NCBI GenBank assembly: GCA_910589415.1
Contig: OU342633.1
Span: 34,912,210-34,976,209 of the forward strand
From: Malachius bipustulatus
Lineage: Eukaryota > Arthropoda > Insecta > Coleoptera > Melyridae
Direction: 5' to 3'
Length of the DNA: 64,000 nt
The notes below the pieces were generated by a model that did not search any database, was not told the DNA's origin, and saw nothing but the letters and a program-made list of their open reading frames with translations. Positions 46,591-58,320 of this stretch are shown one piece after another (the first letter of the stretch is position 1; every line of letters begins with the position of its first letter). The translations under genes were made by a program, and so were the position numbers.

Positions 46591-48330
46591 CATGATTGGG
46601 CTCCTCCTCAGCTCCCTTTAAAATACGTTGTAAGGGTTAAATACGACACGTTTCAACATGATACGGCTTCTCCTCAAATATTTTGTACCACAATAGCAGA
46701 GTTAAGGTACTTAATTTTTAGTTTTTTACGTCTTGACCACTTTACAGGTCAATAATATTGCAGCGATGATGCTAATAAATTCGTCGGAATAGATGAAACA
46801 GACAATTCCAGAAATTACGCGATAAAACCAGATTGTTGCTCGATAGCACCCGACACAGGAAGAGGAAGACTTCAAGACTCAGATGTCTAAGCACCATACA
46901 AATGAGGAAGAGCAGCTTCCTTTAAAAGGCGCGTTAGATACGACAATTTCAACATGATGGGGCTTCTCCTCAAATATTTTGTACCACAATAAAAGGGCTA
47001 AGGTAATTATTTAGTTTTTACGTCTTGACCACTCTACAGAACGAGAATATTGTAGCGATGATCCACAGAAGTGCGTCGGAATAGATGAAACAGACAATTC
47101 CAGAAATTACGCGATAAAAACCAGATTGTTGCTCGATAGCACCCGACAGAGGAAGAGGAAGACTTCAAGACTCAGATGTCTAAGCACCATACAAATGAGG
47201 AAGAGCAGCTTCCTTTAAAAGGCGCGTTAGATACGACAATTTCAACATGATGGGGCTTCTCCTCAAATATTTTGTACCACAATAAAAGGGCTAAGGTAAT
47301 TATTTAGTTTTTACGTCTTGACCACTCTACAGAACGAGAATATTGTAGCGATGATCCACAGAAGTGCGTCGGAATAGATGAAACAGACAATTCCAGAAAT
47401 TACGCGATAAAAACCAGATTGTTGCTCGATAGCACCCGACAGAGGAAGAGGAAGACTTCAAGACTCAGATGTCTAAGCACCATACAAATGAGGAAGAGCA
47501 GCTTCCTTTAAAAGGCGGGTTAGATACGACAATTTCAACATGATGGGGCTTCTCCTCAAATATTTTGTACCACAATAAAAGGGCTAAGGTAATTATTTAG
47601 TTTTTACGTCTTGACCACTCTACAGAACGAGAATATTGTAGCGATGATCCACAGAAATTCGTCGGAATAGATGAAACAGACAATTCCAGAAATTACGCGA
47701 TAAAAACCAGATTGTTGCTCGATAGCACCCGACAGAGGAAGAGGAAGACTTCAAGACTCAGATGTCTAAGCACCACACAAATGAGGAAGAGAAACTTCCT
47801 TTAAAAGGCGGGTTAGATAGGACAATTTCAACATGATGGGGCTTCTCCTCAAATATTTTGTACCACAATAAAAGGGCTAAGGTAATTATTTAGTTTTTAC
47901 GTCTTGACCACTCTACAGAACGAGAATATTGTAGCGATGATCCACAGAAGTGCGTCGGAATAGATAAAACAGACAATTCCAGAAATTACGCGATAAAAAC
48001 CAGATTGTTGCTCGATAGCACCCGACAGAGGAAGAGGAAGACTTCAAGACTCAGATGTCTAAGCACCACACAAATGAGGAAGAGCAGCTTCCTTTAAAAG
48101 GCGGGTTAGATAGGACAATTTCAACATGATGGGGCTTCTCCTCAAATATTTTGTACCACAATAAAAGGGCTAAGGTAATTATTTAGTTTTTACGTCTTGA
48201 CCACTCTACAGAACGAGAATATTGTAGCGATGGTCCACAGAAATTACGCGATAAAACCCGATTGTTACTCCAAGGTACCCGACAGAGGAAGACTCAGATG
48301 TATAAGCACCATACAAGTGAGGAAGAGCAG
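46590..48330. repeat. Exact 293-bp tandem array, about six copies
   Basis: Anchors GGTTAGATA/CGTTAGATA fall at 46931, 47224, 47517, 47810 and 48103, each exactly 293 bp apart. A diverged first copy starts near 46630 and a truncated last copy ends near 48330. Central copies differ by only a few bases, so this is the youngest array in the window. Each unit includes ATGGGGCTTCTCCTCAAATA, GAACGAGAATATTGTAGCGA, CAGATTGTTGCTCGATAGCA and GACTCAGATGTCTAAGCACC. No ORF crosses units. Confidence 0.95.
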
Positions 48331-48727
48331 ACAGTTTTTGAAAGTCTGTTCTATAAATTCTAGTGTTGATAAGTATTTAGCTGTGTTTTAGTAATAAATA
48401 AATATTAAAGTTACCTACACAGATAACGATGTAAGTATTTTCATGGACTCCCAAATCGATGTTTTTATGTAATGGAAGTAAGTGTTAAAAAGTGCACGGT
48501 TCCAACATGACGGTGGTGCACTCTGACCCATTTCCCAAAGTATTTATAGAAAAATAAAATTCCGACCGCCGAGTCTTGTACATACAGTTCTAGACGGTCA
48601 AGGTGTACCTACTTTATCTATTCCAAGTCACGTGTGTGCTTACTTCATTGTTTTTTCCGTCACCGTTTCCTAGTTTCAGACTGTTTACAGATAAGCAAGC
48701 TAAAAAAGTCAGTCAGCTCTTATCACG

Positions 48728-48767
<40 letters not shown>

Positions 48768-49357
48768 GTTGCTGTGCATACAAGCTTCAAGGTGATCGGG
48801 TTTTCTTTAACGATAATGTATGCGTAAATAGTTTTGAAACGTACTTGACTTCAAGTGAAGCAAAGAATTTTGTGACGGCTGATTACAGCGAACTATTGCG
48901 CGCAGCGAGTATTTTTATTGACGCGACCGGCTCCGGGTCCTTCGGACTGGTCGCCGCGACTCCGGCGGGCGAATGAAAATGTGCCGTTGAAGCTTGGATG
49001 CGATGTCGACACCACCACCGGTCCAAACAAGGCTGATAAGTTTTACGATTCGTTTTTTTTTTCAGTTTTATGCGCCAGGTTTTACGTTTGTATTAAAACC
49101 ATAACACATGTACCTGTCTGGCTGAAACGGGCAATCACTGACTTTTCTCATATTCACAGAGAAATCATAATATGAGGATAATAATTCCTTCGTTTCACAC
49201 TACATCGGAGATGTCAAATTATTACCAAAAGAATTAAAATTGATTAAAGACCACCTACAATCGTTTGGTACACAAAATTTGCATAATTTTCAATGTCAAG
49301 TCATAGTCCAGTACATTTAGGAATTGACCCAAAAATTTCGAGTTCGATGAGACTTTA
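48330..49357. other. Unique sequence with an ATT microsatellite
   Basis: ATT repeats at about 48729-48765. A short GC-rich patch lies at 48900-49030 (GACGCGACCGGCTCCGGG and following). No supported gene. Confidence 0.35.
48729..48765. repeat. ATT microsatellite
   Basis: About twelve ATT units. Confidence 0.9.
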
Positions 49358-50635
49358 ATTTGCCCTGGCCGCTATTTTGGATTCTGTTTTTTTTTTCTTC
49401 AACCACTCATATCTCGCTTTCTAATCATCCCACAGCAATCGTCCCGGAAGCGTTGGACTCGTCAGAATTTACTCTTTAAATGAGTCTATATCAAGTAAAA
49501 CTCCCCAATGTACTGGTAAAAAGTTAAAAAGTGTTTTGGCAAAAGCTCTTGGGAATAAAGTTATTCCGGGAAACCACCCCCGGACAGAATAACATCGCTG
49601 CAGCTGGGGAGAGTGCGTTGATTGCACTGTATTGAGAGAAATAATCCAATGCTTCTATTATTGATCAATGATGGTATAAAATGTTTGCATGTTCAGGTCT
49701 CAAAACAAGAGCGATTTATCGCGCTACCTCCTACGAGCTCAGCAGCAAGTCAGCATTCCCTAAGGACATTATGCTAAGTTCAAAAGTGGCTTGGAGAAAA
49801 GAAAAGTATGCTTGACTGGGGTTGGAAAAAAGTGAGCGGAGTTTGGAGTCAGTGTGGTGGTTGTCGTAAGGCTGGATTGAAATGTTCAATCCTATGCAAG
49901 ATTTGTTATGTCGATACTTGCACGAACGCGAAGACTCGTATGACGTCGACGAGGATCATGCCGACCTCCAAGCAATGGTAGCATCACCCTGAGTGACGAA
50001 ATCGACAAAAAGAAAAGCGAGGGAATTGACCTCGACAACCGACGATGGACTTAAAATAGGCCCCAAAAACCGTGGATTGGGCGTCTCGGGAGAACCATGT
50101 AAAAAAATGCGCCATAAACTCTACCTCAAAGGTGATGTGAAAAAAAGTTGATAAAATAAAACATCAAAAACACGTTTAAAATATACCTAAAATTTGTTGT
50201 TAATTTTAATTAATTTGGGATATTTTAGCTACAAAAGCGAGAAATGCAGCGCGAACCGCGAACGCATCAAAATACGCGCGTGTATTTTGGCTACAAAGTA
50301 GCCCGGTAACAAAAAGCCCACCTTCGAATCAGCCACTCGGGGTGATTTTTTTCTAAATGCTTGAGTCTATTTCAAATTAATAAACCGCCAACGAGGGAAC
50401 AAATGCACCGAAAAAGAGCTACGTGTGGAGAAACCGGGCGCAAGAGCTCTTCTAACTTTGGATGCAAATAACTTTTTACCAGTGCATTGGGGAGTTTTAC
50501 TTGACAGACTCAACTAAAGAGTTACTCCTGACGAGTGCAACGACCCCGGAACGATTGCTGTGGGATAATTAGAAAACGAGATATGAGCGGTTGAAGAAAA
50601 AACAGAATCAAAGATGGCGGCGTCAAGGGCAATTT
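49358..50635. mobile_element. 1.28-kb element with long terminal inverted repeats
   Basis: The left end (49358-about 49600) and right end (about 50415-50635) are inverted copies. Outer ends read TTGCCCTGGCCGC and, inverted, TTGCCCTTGACGCC. Inside, CTCATATCTCG, ATCCCACAGCAATCGTCCCG, AAGTAAAACTCCCCAATG and TACTGGTAAAAAGTT all reappear inverted at the right. The match fades inward at CAAGAGCT and GGTTTCCCGG. The interior of about 800 bp is not duplicated. It has no intact transposase but holds a cysteine-motif frame. Target-site duplication is unclear. I would class it as a non-autonomous or decayed DNA transposon. Confidence 0.8.
49808..49981 (+). pseudogene. Cysteine-cluster ORF fragment inside the TIR element
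   Basis: From an ATG at 49808 the plus strand reads MLDWGWKKVSGVWSQ, then CGGCRKAGLKCSILCKICYV, DTCTN and a stop after about 57 codons. The pattern C..C..AGL.CS..C..C....C.N resembles a zinc-binding cysteine cluster preceded by a WGW...G motif that I recall from unannotated, repeat-associated arthropod ORFs. The part usually between the WGW block and the cysteines seems shortened. Family identity is from memory and uncertain; the cysteine spacing is directly visible. Confidence 0.4.
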
Positions 50636-50639
50636 GAAT

Positions 50640-51535
50640 AATGCGCAAATTACCCAAGTCAAGTTAGCCACGCTTCGGCCAGCCATGCTTTCGTCCACTT
50701 TCGAAAAAATCATATTAGCTGAAATTTTGTTTAAAAAATCCGACATTTTATGATAATAAACAACCACGCTTTCAGCAATGGACTTGAGAAATTGTAAAAA
50801 ATCATTTTTGCTGAAATTCTGCTCAAAAAAGTCCGAAATTTTATGATATTGTCGGTCAGACTTTCGACCGCGGCCTTTTGAGAAATTGAAAAAATCATTT
50901 TTGCTAAAATTTGAACCAAAAAAGTCAAAAAATTCATCATAATGATCAATCACGGACTTAATAATAAAAAAAAATCATTTAAGCTGAAATTTTGTTGAAA
51001 AAGTACGACATTTTATAATAATGGCCAACCACTATTTCGGCCACGACTTAAAAACTGAAAAATGTAATTTTTTCTGTACATAATTTTGCTCAAAAAAGTC
51101 AAAAAATTCATAATAAGTGTAAACCACGCCATGCATGACTCAATAAAATGAAAAATGTAATTTTTCCTGTAATTTTGCTCAAAAAGTGAAAAAAATTCAC
51201 AAGTCACGCTTTCGGCCACGGACTTACGAAACTGGAAAAAATTCTGGCAGAAATCTGGCAAGAAAAAAGCCCGAAATTTTAACATAATGGTCAGCCACGC
51301 TTTCTGTCACGGACTTAAAACAAACTTTTTTACTGAAAATTTGCTGAAAAAGGCCCGAAATGTATAATAATATTTTTTATTATCAACAAAAAAAAAACAA
51401 ATATTTTCCTTTCAAGCCGTCAATAACGAAATATATTTTTTTTTTGCTGCACAAAAAACAAAGTTTCTCTTCCTGGCCGAAAGTGTGGCTGGCCGAAGCG
51501 TGATGGCTAACTTGACTTGGGTGCGCAAATTCAGG
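50640..51535. mobile_element. Inverted-repeat element with tandem-repeat interior
   Basis: The ends are inverted copies. GCGCAAATTACCCAAGTCAA, GTTAGCCACGCTTCGGCCAG at 50641-50683 match, reversed, CTGGCCGAAGCGTGATGGC, TAACTTGACTTGGGTGCGC at 51487-51527. Between them lie about seven diverged copies of a roughly 95-115-bp unit (GGTCAGCCACGCTTTCGGCC, ACGGACTTGAGAAATTG, AATCATTTTTGCTGAAATTT, GCTCAAAAAAGTCCGAAAT). The unit's own ACGCTTTCGGCC word matches the TIR, so the array may have grown from the end sequence. It abuts the 1.28-kb TIR element. No gene. Confidence 0.75.
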
Positions 51536-51539
51536 GTTA

Positions 51540-52920
51540 AGGTCTCCATCGAATAAGCAACAAAAGAATAAATGTACCCGAAACTTTTGGGTCACTCTAA
51601 CTGAAGGGTGCGGCACTTTACTTCATCACCTCAGGCTTCGGGTAATAACGGACACTTCAATACCTAAATAGCAGCGCCGCCAAGCGTATGTGGGTGATAC
51701 CATAAGGTTTTTTTTTTGTGAAACATAGCGGGAGCTATACAAGCTAAAACATAATTTTGAGAACTATTACAGGGAACATCCCTTGATAGTATAATTCTGG
51801 TTACTTTACGTCTAACGCGCATGCGCGAATAAGTTTGCCCTGAACTATTTCCCTCGTCTCGCCCCATGTAGAGAGTTTAACCTCACAAAACTCTCCCTTT
51901 GATCCGGCGGAGTTCTTACGACAGCCCGACAAGACAAACAACGAACAACGAAGTAACACAGAACCGACGCCGCGGGTTGTCAAACAACAAAAGTTTGACA
52001 TCCGCTGGTGAAGTTGAATTTCGACCCCAGCTGTGTCATATTATATCGAATACATCGCGGCATCAATTTTAATCTCAAAAAACGAAACCGCGGGAGCGGG
52101 AGTGAAAAGTTCCCGAGATGAAATTGAAAACGCCCGCAACTAGCGGCGGGAGGCGGATAGAACAAGTCGGGTCGGGGCTGTACGCGCGAACGCCGAACGT
52201 AACAAGTAGAAAAGGGCTTAATAATTTATTTCGCGACGTGCGGAAACTTTCGGCCAAGTTAAAGACAGGTAGTTTACAAAGTTTCCGAACTTCCATTTAG
52301 GAGGTCGCGACCTTAACGCGGAGTCGGGACTCGGGGCCGTTGCTAACATCGGTCCGGCGCCACCTTAAACGTGTTCCGCTGAGGGACGTCGAGGACGTTT
52401 CCGAGAAAGATCGGAATATTCGCGTTTCCAAAAGATATAGCAGTGTTGCGACGACTGGAGAGAATTGACGCTCACGAATTATATCGATTTAGGTAAATAT
52501 ATAAATAAGTGGGTGGAGCGATTGGGATTATTCAAACGACGCAGAACCGAATTAAAAAAAAGATCATATAATAAAGGTTCTTGTAACTTCTTATAAGCCT
52601 GGCTATGTCATCATATGAGCCAAAAATAAAATCTATAATAAGAAAGAACCCATGTCTGATGGAACGATTTAATTGGTAGAGCGACTAACATTACCCAAAC
52701 AATGCAGAACCGAATATGAAACGACATTTAAGCAACTTGGCGAATTCTCTTTTGAATTATTCAAAAATAAATGACACTAAGCCGAAGATAAAACGCCATT
52801 ACAGAAAAAAAAACTAAATAAGCAACCACCGTGCATATTACATGTTCATGTTGGCCCTGCTACCCCCAATAATCCATCTTTTAAGTTATAATTTCACGGA
52901 CTGAATTCTTCCAGAATATT
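51540..52920. promoter_or_regulatory. Unique sequence with a GC-rich island
   Basis: 51830-52480 is GC-balanced to GC-rich and high complexity (for example GAGCGGGAGTGAAAAG, GGGTCGGGGCTG), with no coding motif on either strand though short frames are open. It may be promoter or enhancer DNA. 52480-52920 is AT-rich unique sequence with nothing identified. Confidence 0.25.
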
Positions 52921-53700
52921 TCGCTCTCCACGAAGGATTAAAATTAAGCCATGTCCCAGCCGGAGAGGGTCTCCAGGGGGGGATGGTCCCGACGTACGAG
53001 GTCAGATTTACAACCCGCTGCTGGATGAATTATTTCTTGCAAAGAACATAAAAAGCGACAAGGGCGAGGGGGTTTGGCAAGCACGTGGTGGGTTCGTTCC
53101 GGGACCCGTGACGGCGCTCGGCTTCCGCCGGAAGCGACGTCGGTTGCTCTCTCTTGTTGCCGGATCTGGGGAATCGTCCCCGAATTCACCATCTATTTAC
53201 AATTTTTTTTTTACCATCACCATCATGTAAAACGAACTTTTGTTCGCTCCGTCTTCGCTTAGGAGCAGTTTACAACCGGGTTGCCTGGATGAAAATCTCA
53301 AAGAAGAGACTCGCCCCAAAACCTCCAAAATATAAAAAAAACTTTCCCACGACCCACGGCGCGGCAACGAGGCCGTGGCCGTGTATTCGGCTGCTCGCAT
53401 AAATCTGAATTGGTGGCGGCGAGCTCTCGTTGCCGCCGCCGCCGCCGCTGCTGCCGCCGCTCCCTCGTTCGCCGGTACTGCTGCACTAGATGGTTACCAT
53501 GGCAACCCTGCTGGTTCTAATTATTAGAAAAACCGTCTCCGAGCTCGGAGAGAGACACGGATGCGAACGAGAGAGCCGGGTGGTGACGACGGTCCCTCCG
53601 CCGCCTCCCCCGCGACCCGCCGGGGGCGGTTCACCTGACGCGACGGCCGGGGGATGTGTGCTCCTGGATGCCGGATCCCCGCACTAACCTAATTAGGCGT
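52920..53700. promoter_or_regulatory. GC-rich island with GCC repeat and X-box-like site
   Basis: A GC-rich stretch holds a GCC/CTG microsatellite at 53431-53461 and, just after it, GTTACCATGGCAAC at 53493-53506, a full match to the RFX X-box pattern GTHNYY-AT-RRNAAC. An ATTATTAG homeodomain-like palindrome follows. An ATG at 53490 overlaps the site and opens a 65-codon frame with a proline run, but no splice donor or motif makes it a convincing exon. A promoter-like role is inferred from composition and the site. Confidence 0.3.
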
Positions 53701-55800
53701 GTTTCTGACGAATACGCGCTGCAGGTGAACGAGGAGTGCTTATCTGACCCTGACGAGTGACGTATGACAAATATAAAAAATGCATAGAAACAGTGTCTGC
53801 TATGCTTGCTCCAATACCGCTCGTCGGATTAGCCAAATTAGATGTGTAATTGTTTGGATTTATATAATCTTCTTTTACGATCTTTGCTAGACTTGGAACT
53901 TTGACATGCGTCAAACTCAGAGTTCCCTTCGAGAGAGTCTTTAGTAATTCAAGCCGAGTATAGGTTCCTGCTCTCCAGTTTCCCTCCTCTCGAAAAGGAC
54001 AATGCCCCCCATGGAGGTCGGGAGAGAGAGAGTATAAGAAACTATTTGACTTAGTGAAGGAAAGTTTGGAGGACGTCGTAACGAAGTAAGTAACCGAGCC
54101 CGAGCGGCTTCCTTCCGCCCTTATTATTCGCCCAGCAGCACGCGACTCCGATCTCCGGATTATTATTGCGACTATTATTGCTACTATCGTTCAGATTTTT
54201 GACGTCGCGTAAGGTTTATCGCGTCGTGTGAGCACGCCTTAATGGTAGATATAAAGGACGGAATAATACAGCGTAACCGATCCGAGGGGTTTTCAGTTTT
54301 CACTTATCTCCTGACTAATGGGACTTCTTAACTCGCCCGTCCTCTCGTCCAGATGGACGATGATCAACAGATGGTGGGATGGCCCCTTTCGCGTTGGCTT
54401 GGCGCTGCCGAGATGAGATGTCCAATTTATAATCGACGATAATTGTTTGCCGATACGTTACAAGAGCGTTGAAACATGCATCATTACCATAATGTCTCGG
54501 TGTTGCCGGATTATGACGAAAAATTCTATTTACTTAACTCTCGTGATGTTTTTTTTTGTTTTTTTGGTCATTATTTACATCCGCGGCTCCTACAGTTTCA
54601 CTATGGAACTTATATAGGGGTGGAGAACATACCTATAGTAACACCAGGAAGGTATTCATTTGCTGGGCAAATGAAAGGGAAAGCCACAAAACGGTGTAAA
54701 AAAATGGTTTTGAGAGTGCGGAGGGAGTGCGGTCCTGACAAGAGGCACCGATTAGATGCCGCGATCCCGGATAAAACCACTTCACCATAATTGCCAAGTA
54801 TTCTATTCTGTGTTACAGGCTCACAGAGGCGGACTGAGCGATATATCCGCTTTCATTACGTGTCCAGTCCGCACAGGGATTGATGCAATGATTTTCGGAT
54901 TATAAATTCAAAATTAATGCAAAATTCAAAATAAAAATCGTGGTACTGTTATTTTCGAAGATTTTCCTTACCCTGAAAGTGAAAAAAAAAATAGAAATTC
55001 GACCGTAGTGCCAAAGAGGCCTTAGTTGTGACCTTAATATTAGTTTGCCATGGCTGTTTTTACTTTCTTACCCACCCAGCACCCCTATTTCGCTCCTCGG
55101 TCCCGAAAAAATTGATGAAATTTAGGAGCCGCGGATGTATACAATTACCGTTTTTTTTTTTTGGGCGCCAGTTCCGCGCGAAGATGCAGCATGTTTCTAA
55201 TATTGAAACTTAAAATCATCATCAGAACTTTTTTTTCAATTTGCTGCCCCGAGTTGTTACAAATTTGCTCCAATTTGGTTTCTGGACCTTTTTATAAGTA
55301 TAGCTTGCCTCATTTCATTTCTTGTTTTTTTTTTCATACAAGTTCAAACAATCAAAAATTAAATTCTAAAATAAAGTTGGCCTGGGATTTTTTGGAGAAC
55401 CTGCTCTTTATACCATCGAAGAGTATAACGAGAAATAAAAAAATGTAAATGTGGCACCACTGCCTAATTCAACTAATGGTAAAATTCAACCGGATTACTT
55501 ATTGCGGTACCTACTTGATTGGTGATGATCGGTCGGGTGTTTGATGTTTGAATTAACGCCGCCTAAGAATGTTAAGAGAAAAATCATGTTCTCGAGTGGG
55601 CGGCTATTAATAAAAAATGGAGGTTTATTCTGAAGGAAACGTGAAATAAACAATAAATCGTTTCTCACAGTAAAATTAGACGGATGAATCAATCCAAAGA
55701 GAGCCAAGAAAAGAAATTATATCCATTGCTCTCGTATTCCCAAAGAAGACGGGTGTTATTAAACAGCAGTCATGGAGTTCAGCGGGGAAGCTGATCCCGT
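53700..55800. other. Unique sequence, no supported gene
   Basis: 53930-54470 is a GC-balanced island with a GA run (GGGAGAGAGAGAG near 54020) and ATTATTATTG-type words, again enhancer-like. A 104-codon frame at 54476-54790 shows no family motif. 54900-55800 is AT-rich with nothing identified. Confidence 0.3.
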
Positions 55801-55839
55801 CACCCTGACAGAAACTTTTTTTTTCAATTTTTTCAATCT

Positions 55840-56420
55840 CCAACAAATTATCCCTGGTTTCGGCACCACTTTTTCTTTTTTCCAGACTTACTGTGCCAAA
55901 ATTTCACCCCCCGGTTTTTCATTTTCTTAAATCTCCACCACAACCCCCAACCTCCTACATAGTATCTCCCAGGTTTCGGCACCACTTAAAAATTTCTGAT
56001 TCTATTTTTTTTTTCATGAAATTTTGAAAATCAATCTATAAGAGAGGTAACTTTCGGGTTTGTAAATGCTCCTCTGTTGTCCCAGGGGAAAAAGTATTTT
56101 CCCGTATTGTGGACAACGCATGGTGTTAAATGCGAAAGTAGGGATTTATAAGAAAAATATCAATTTTGAAAAATTACGTAAAAAAAACACAAAAGCAGGT
56201 AGGTAGGAGTTTTTCCTTGAGATTTAAGAATATGGAAAAATATGGGGAGAAGTTTTGATACGATTTACCTAGTCATAGGAAAACTAAAAAAAGAAATGGG
56301 AAAAGGAGCTTGAGAAATTTTGTGACGACATACATAAATAATGCTCCTCTTTTGCCCCAAAGAGAAAAAAAGAGTTTTTCCCGTGTTGTGTTAGTTATGG
56401 ACAACACATGAGTTAAATAG
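55840..56420. repeat. Two-copy degenerate repeat
   Basis: GGTTTCGGCACCACTT recurs at about 55856 and 55973, and the phrase GCTCCTCTTTTGCCCCA / GCTCCTCTGTTGTCCCA with the following TTTTTCCCGTGTTGTG and GGACAACACATG recurs about 255 bp apart (56088 and 56343). Confidence 0.65.
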
Positions 56421-58320
56421 GCTTCGTGAAGTGAGTTTGACCACCCAATTTCAAAGTGAGTAAATATGTACTGATGTTTAAATGCTCATTCGTCTGACCA
56501 TTGTTTGACCTCCCCAATAATTTCGTTTGACCACGTCCAGAAAAAAGATATGATTTTTTTAAATTTCTTATCAGGCTAACTTCACATCCAATTCTACAAT
56601 AATTCTCTCTGGAAGCTAAACGGTTTATTTTCGGGAGTTAAAACATGCTCACCCGTTTTTTTCATTAGAACTCTTCGGGGGTTACCCAGAACTAATCAGA
56701 ATTCATTTTTGGCGATTAAGAAAATTAAAAAAAAAAAAAATTCGCAGAACCATTTGCGAAACTATACAGCATTTCTAGAACTGCAAGTTTTGTTGCTATA
56801 CTTATCACATCAGAATTAATTTCCTGAGAAAAGTGGGGGCCGCATGAAGTGAACCCCCAAAACGGATTTTTTCTAGTTCTCCTCAGAACTCGGAAAATTT
56901 AGTGGTTTCTCGTTTAATTCGGGGGCCAACTTCACGGGATTGTTTAGACTCCCGCAAGCGACCCGTTTAGCTTTCAGAGAGAATTATAAAATTGTGAAGT
57001 TAGCCGAAACGGAAATTTAAAAAAATCATCTTTTTTCTGGACGTGGTCACAAGAAATTATTCGGTGGTCAAACCTGGTCAAACGATGGTCTAACCGGGAG
57101 AACATGTTGCGACTCCCGCAAACGATCTGTTTATCTCCAGAGAAAATTGTAATTTGTGAAGTTAGCCGGAACGTAAATTAAAAAAAAAACATCTTTTTTT
57201 CTGGACGTGCTCAAAAGAAATTTTTGGGTGGTTAAACCTGGTAAAACGATGGCCAAACTGGGTGAGCATATTACGACTCCCGCAAACGATCCGTTTAGCT
57301 TCCAGAGAGAATTGTAAAATTGTGAAGTTAGCCGGAACGGAAATTTTAAAAATCATCTTTTTTTCTGGACGTGCTCAAAAGAAATTTTTGGGAGGTTAAA
57401 CCTGGTAAAACGATGATCAAACTGGGTGAGCATATTACGACTCACGCAAACGACCCGTTTAGCTTCCAGAGAGAATTGTAAAATTGTGAAGTTAGCCGGA
57501 ACGGAAATTTAAAAAATCATCTTTTTTCTGGACGTGGTCACAAGAAATTATTGGGTGGTCAAACCTGGTCAAACGATGGTCTAACCGGGAGAACAAGTTG
57601 CGACTCCCGCAAACGAACCGTTAAGCTTCCGGAGAGAATTGTAAAATTGTGAAGTTAGCCGGAACGGAAATTTAAAAAATCATCTTTTTTTCTGGACGTG
57701 GTCACAAGAAATTATTCGGTGGTCAAACCTGGCCAAACGATGGTCTAACCGGGAGAACATGTTGCGACTCCCGCAAACGATCTGTTTAGCAAATTTTAAT
57801 TTGTGAAGTTAGCCGGAACGTAAATTTAAAAAATCATCTTTTTTTCTGGACGTGCTCAAAAGAACTTTTTGGGTGGTTAAACCTGGTAAAACGATGATCA
57901 AACTGGGTGAGCATATTACGACTCCCGCAAACGACCCGTTTAGCTTCCAGAGAGAATTGTAAAATTGTGAAGTTAGCCGGAACGGAAATTTAAAAAATCA
58001 TCTTTTTTTCTGGACGTGCTCAAAAGAAATTTTTGGGTGGTTAAGCCTGGTAAAACGATGGTCTAACCGGGAGAACAAGTTGCGACTCCCGCAAACGAAC
58101 CGTTAAGCTTCCGGAGAGAATTGTAAAATTGTGAAGTTAACCGGTAAAATTAGCCGAATCGGAAAAAAATCGTCTCTTTTTTTCTGGACGTTATCAAACG
58201 AAATTATTGGGTGGTCAAACGTGGTCAAACGATGGTCAAACGAATGAGCATTTAAACATCACTATTTACTCAATTTGGAAATTTTGTGAAGTTAGCCGGA
58301 TTTTTTTTCTTAGTTCATGG
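56420..58320. repeat. 162-bp tandem array, about nine copies
   Basis: GTGAAGTTAGCC anchors at about 56994, 57156, 57320, 57487, 57646, 57805, 57966, 58128 and 58285. The unit contains ATCATCTTTTTTCTGGACGT, GGTGGTCAAACCTGGTCAAA, CGACTCCCGCAAACGA and TTTAGCTTCCAGAGAGAATT. Variants GGTCACAAGAAATTATT and GCTCAAAAGAAATTTTT alternate between copies, so the array has two interleaved subtypes. Inside each unit a TGGTCAAAC 9-mer is itself repeated two or three times. Confidence 0.92.

Noticed and set aside
46931..48330. CRISPR-like array
   Set aside because: The 293-bp units are repeated whole, with no short repeats separated by unique spacers, and the DNA is eukaryotic.
50522..50953. 143-codon minus-strand frame, the longest in the window
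   Set aside because: It crosses the end of one inverted-repeat element and the tandem units of the next; repeated FSKNDF-type peptides come from the DNA repeat.
53490..53687. 65-codon plus-strand frame with a proline run after the GCC repeat
   Set aside because: Start overlaps the X-box-like site, no splice donor, no family motif; GC-rich composition is enough to explain it.
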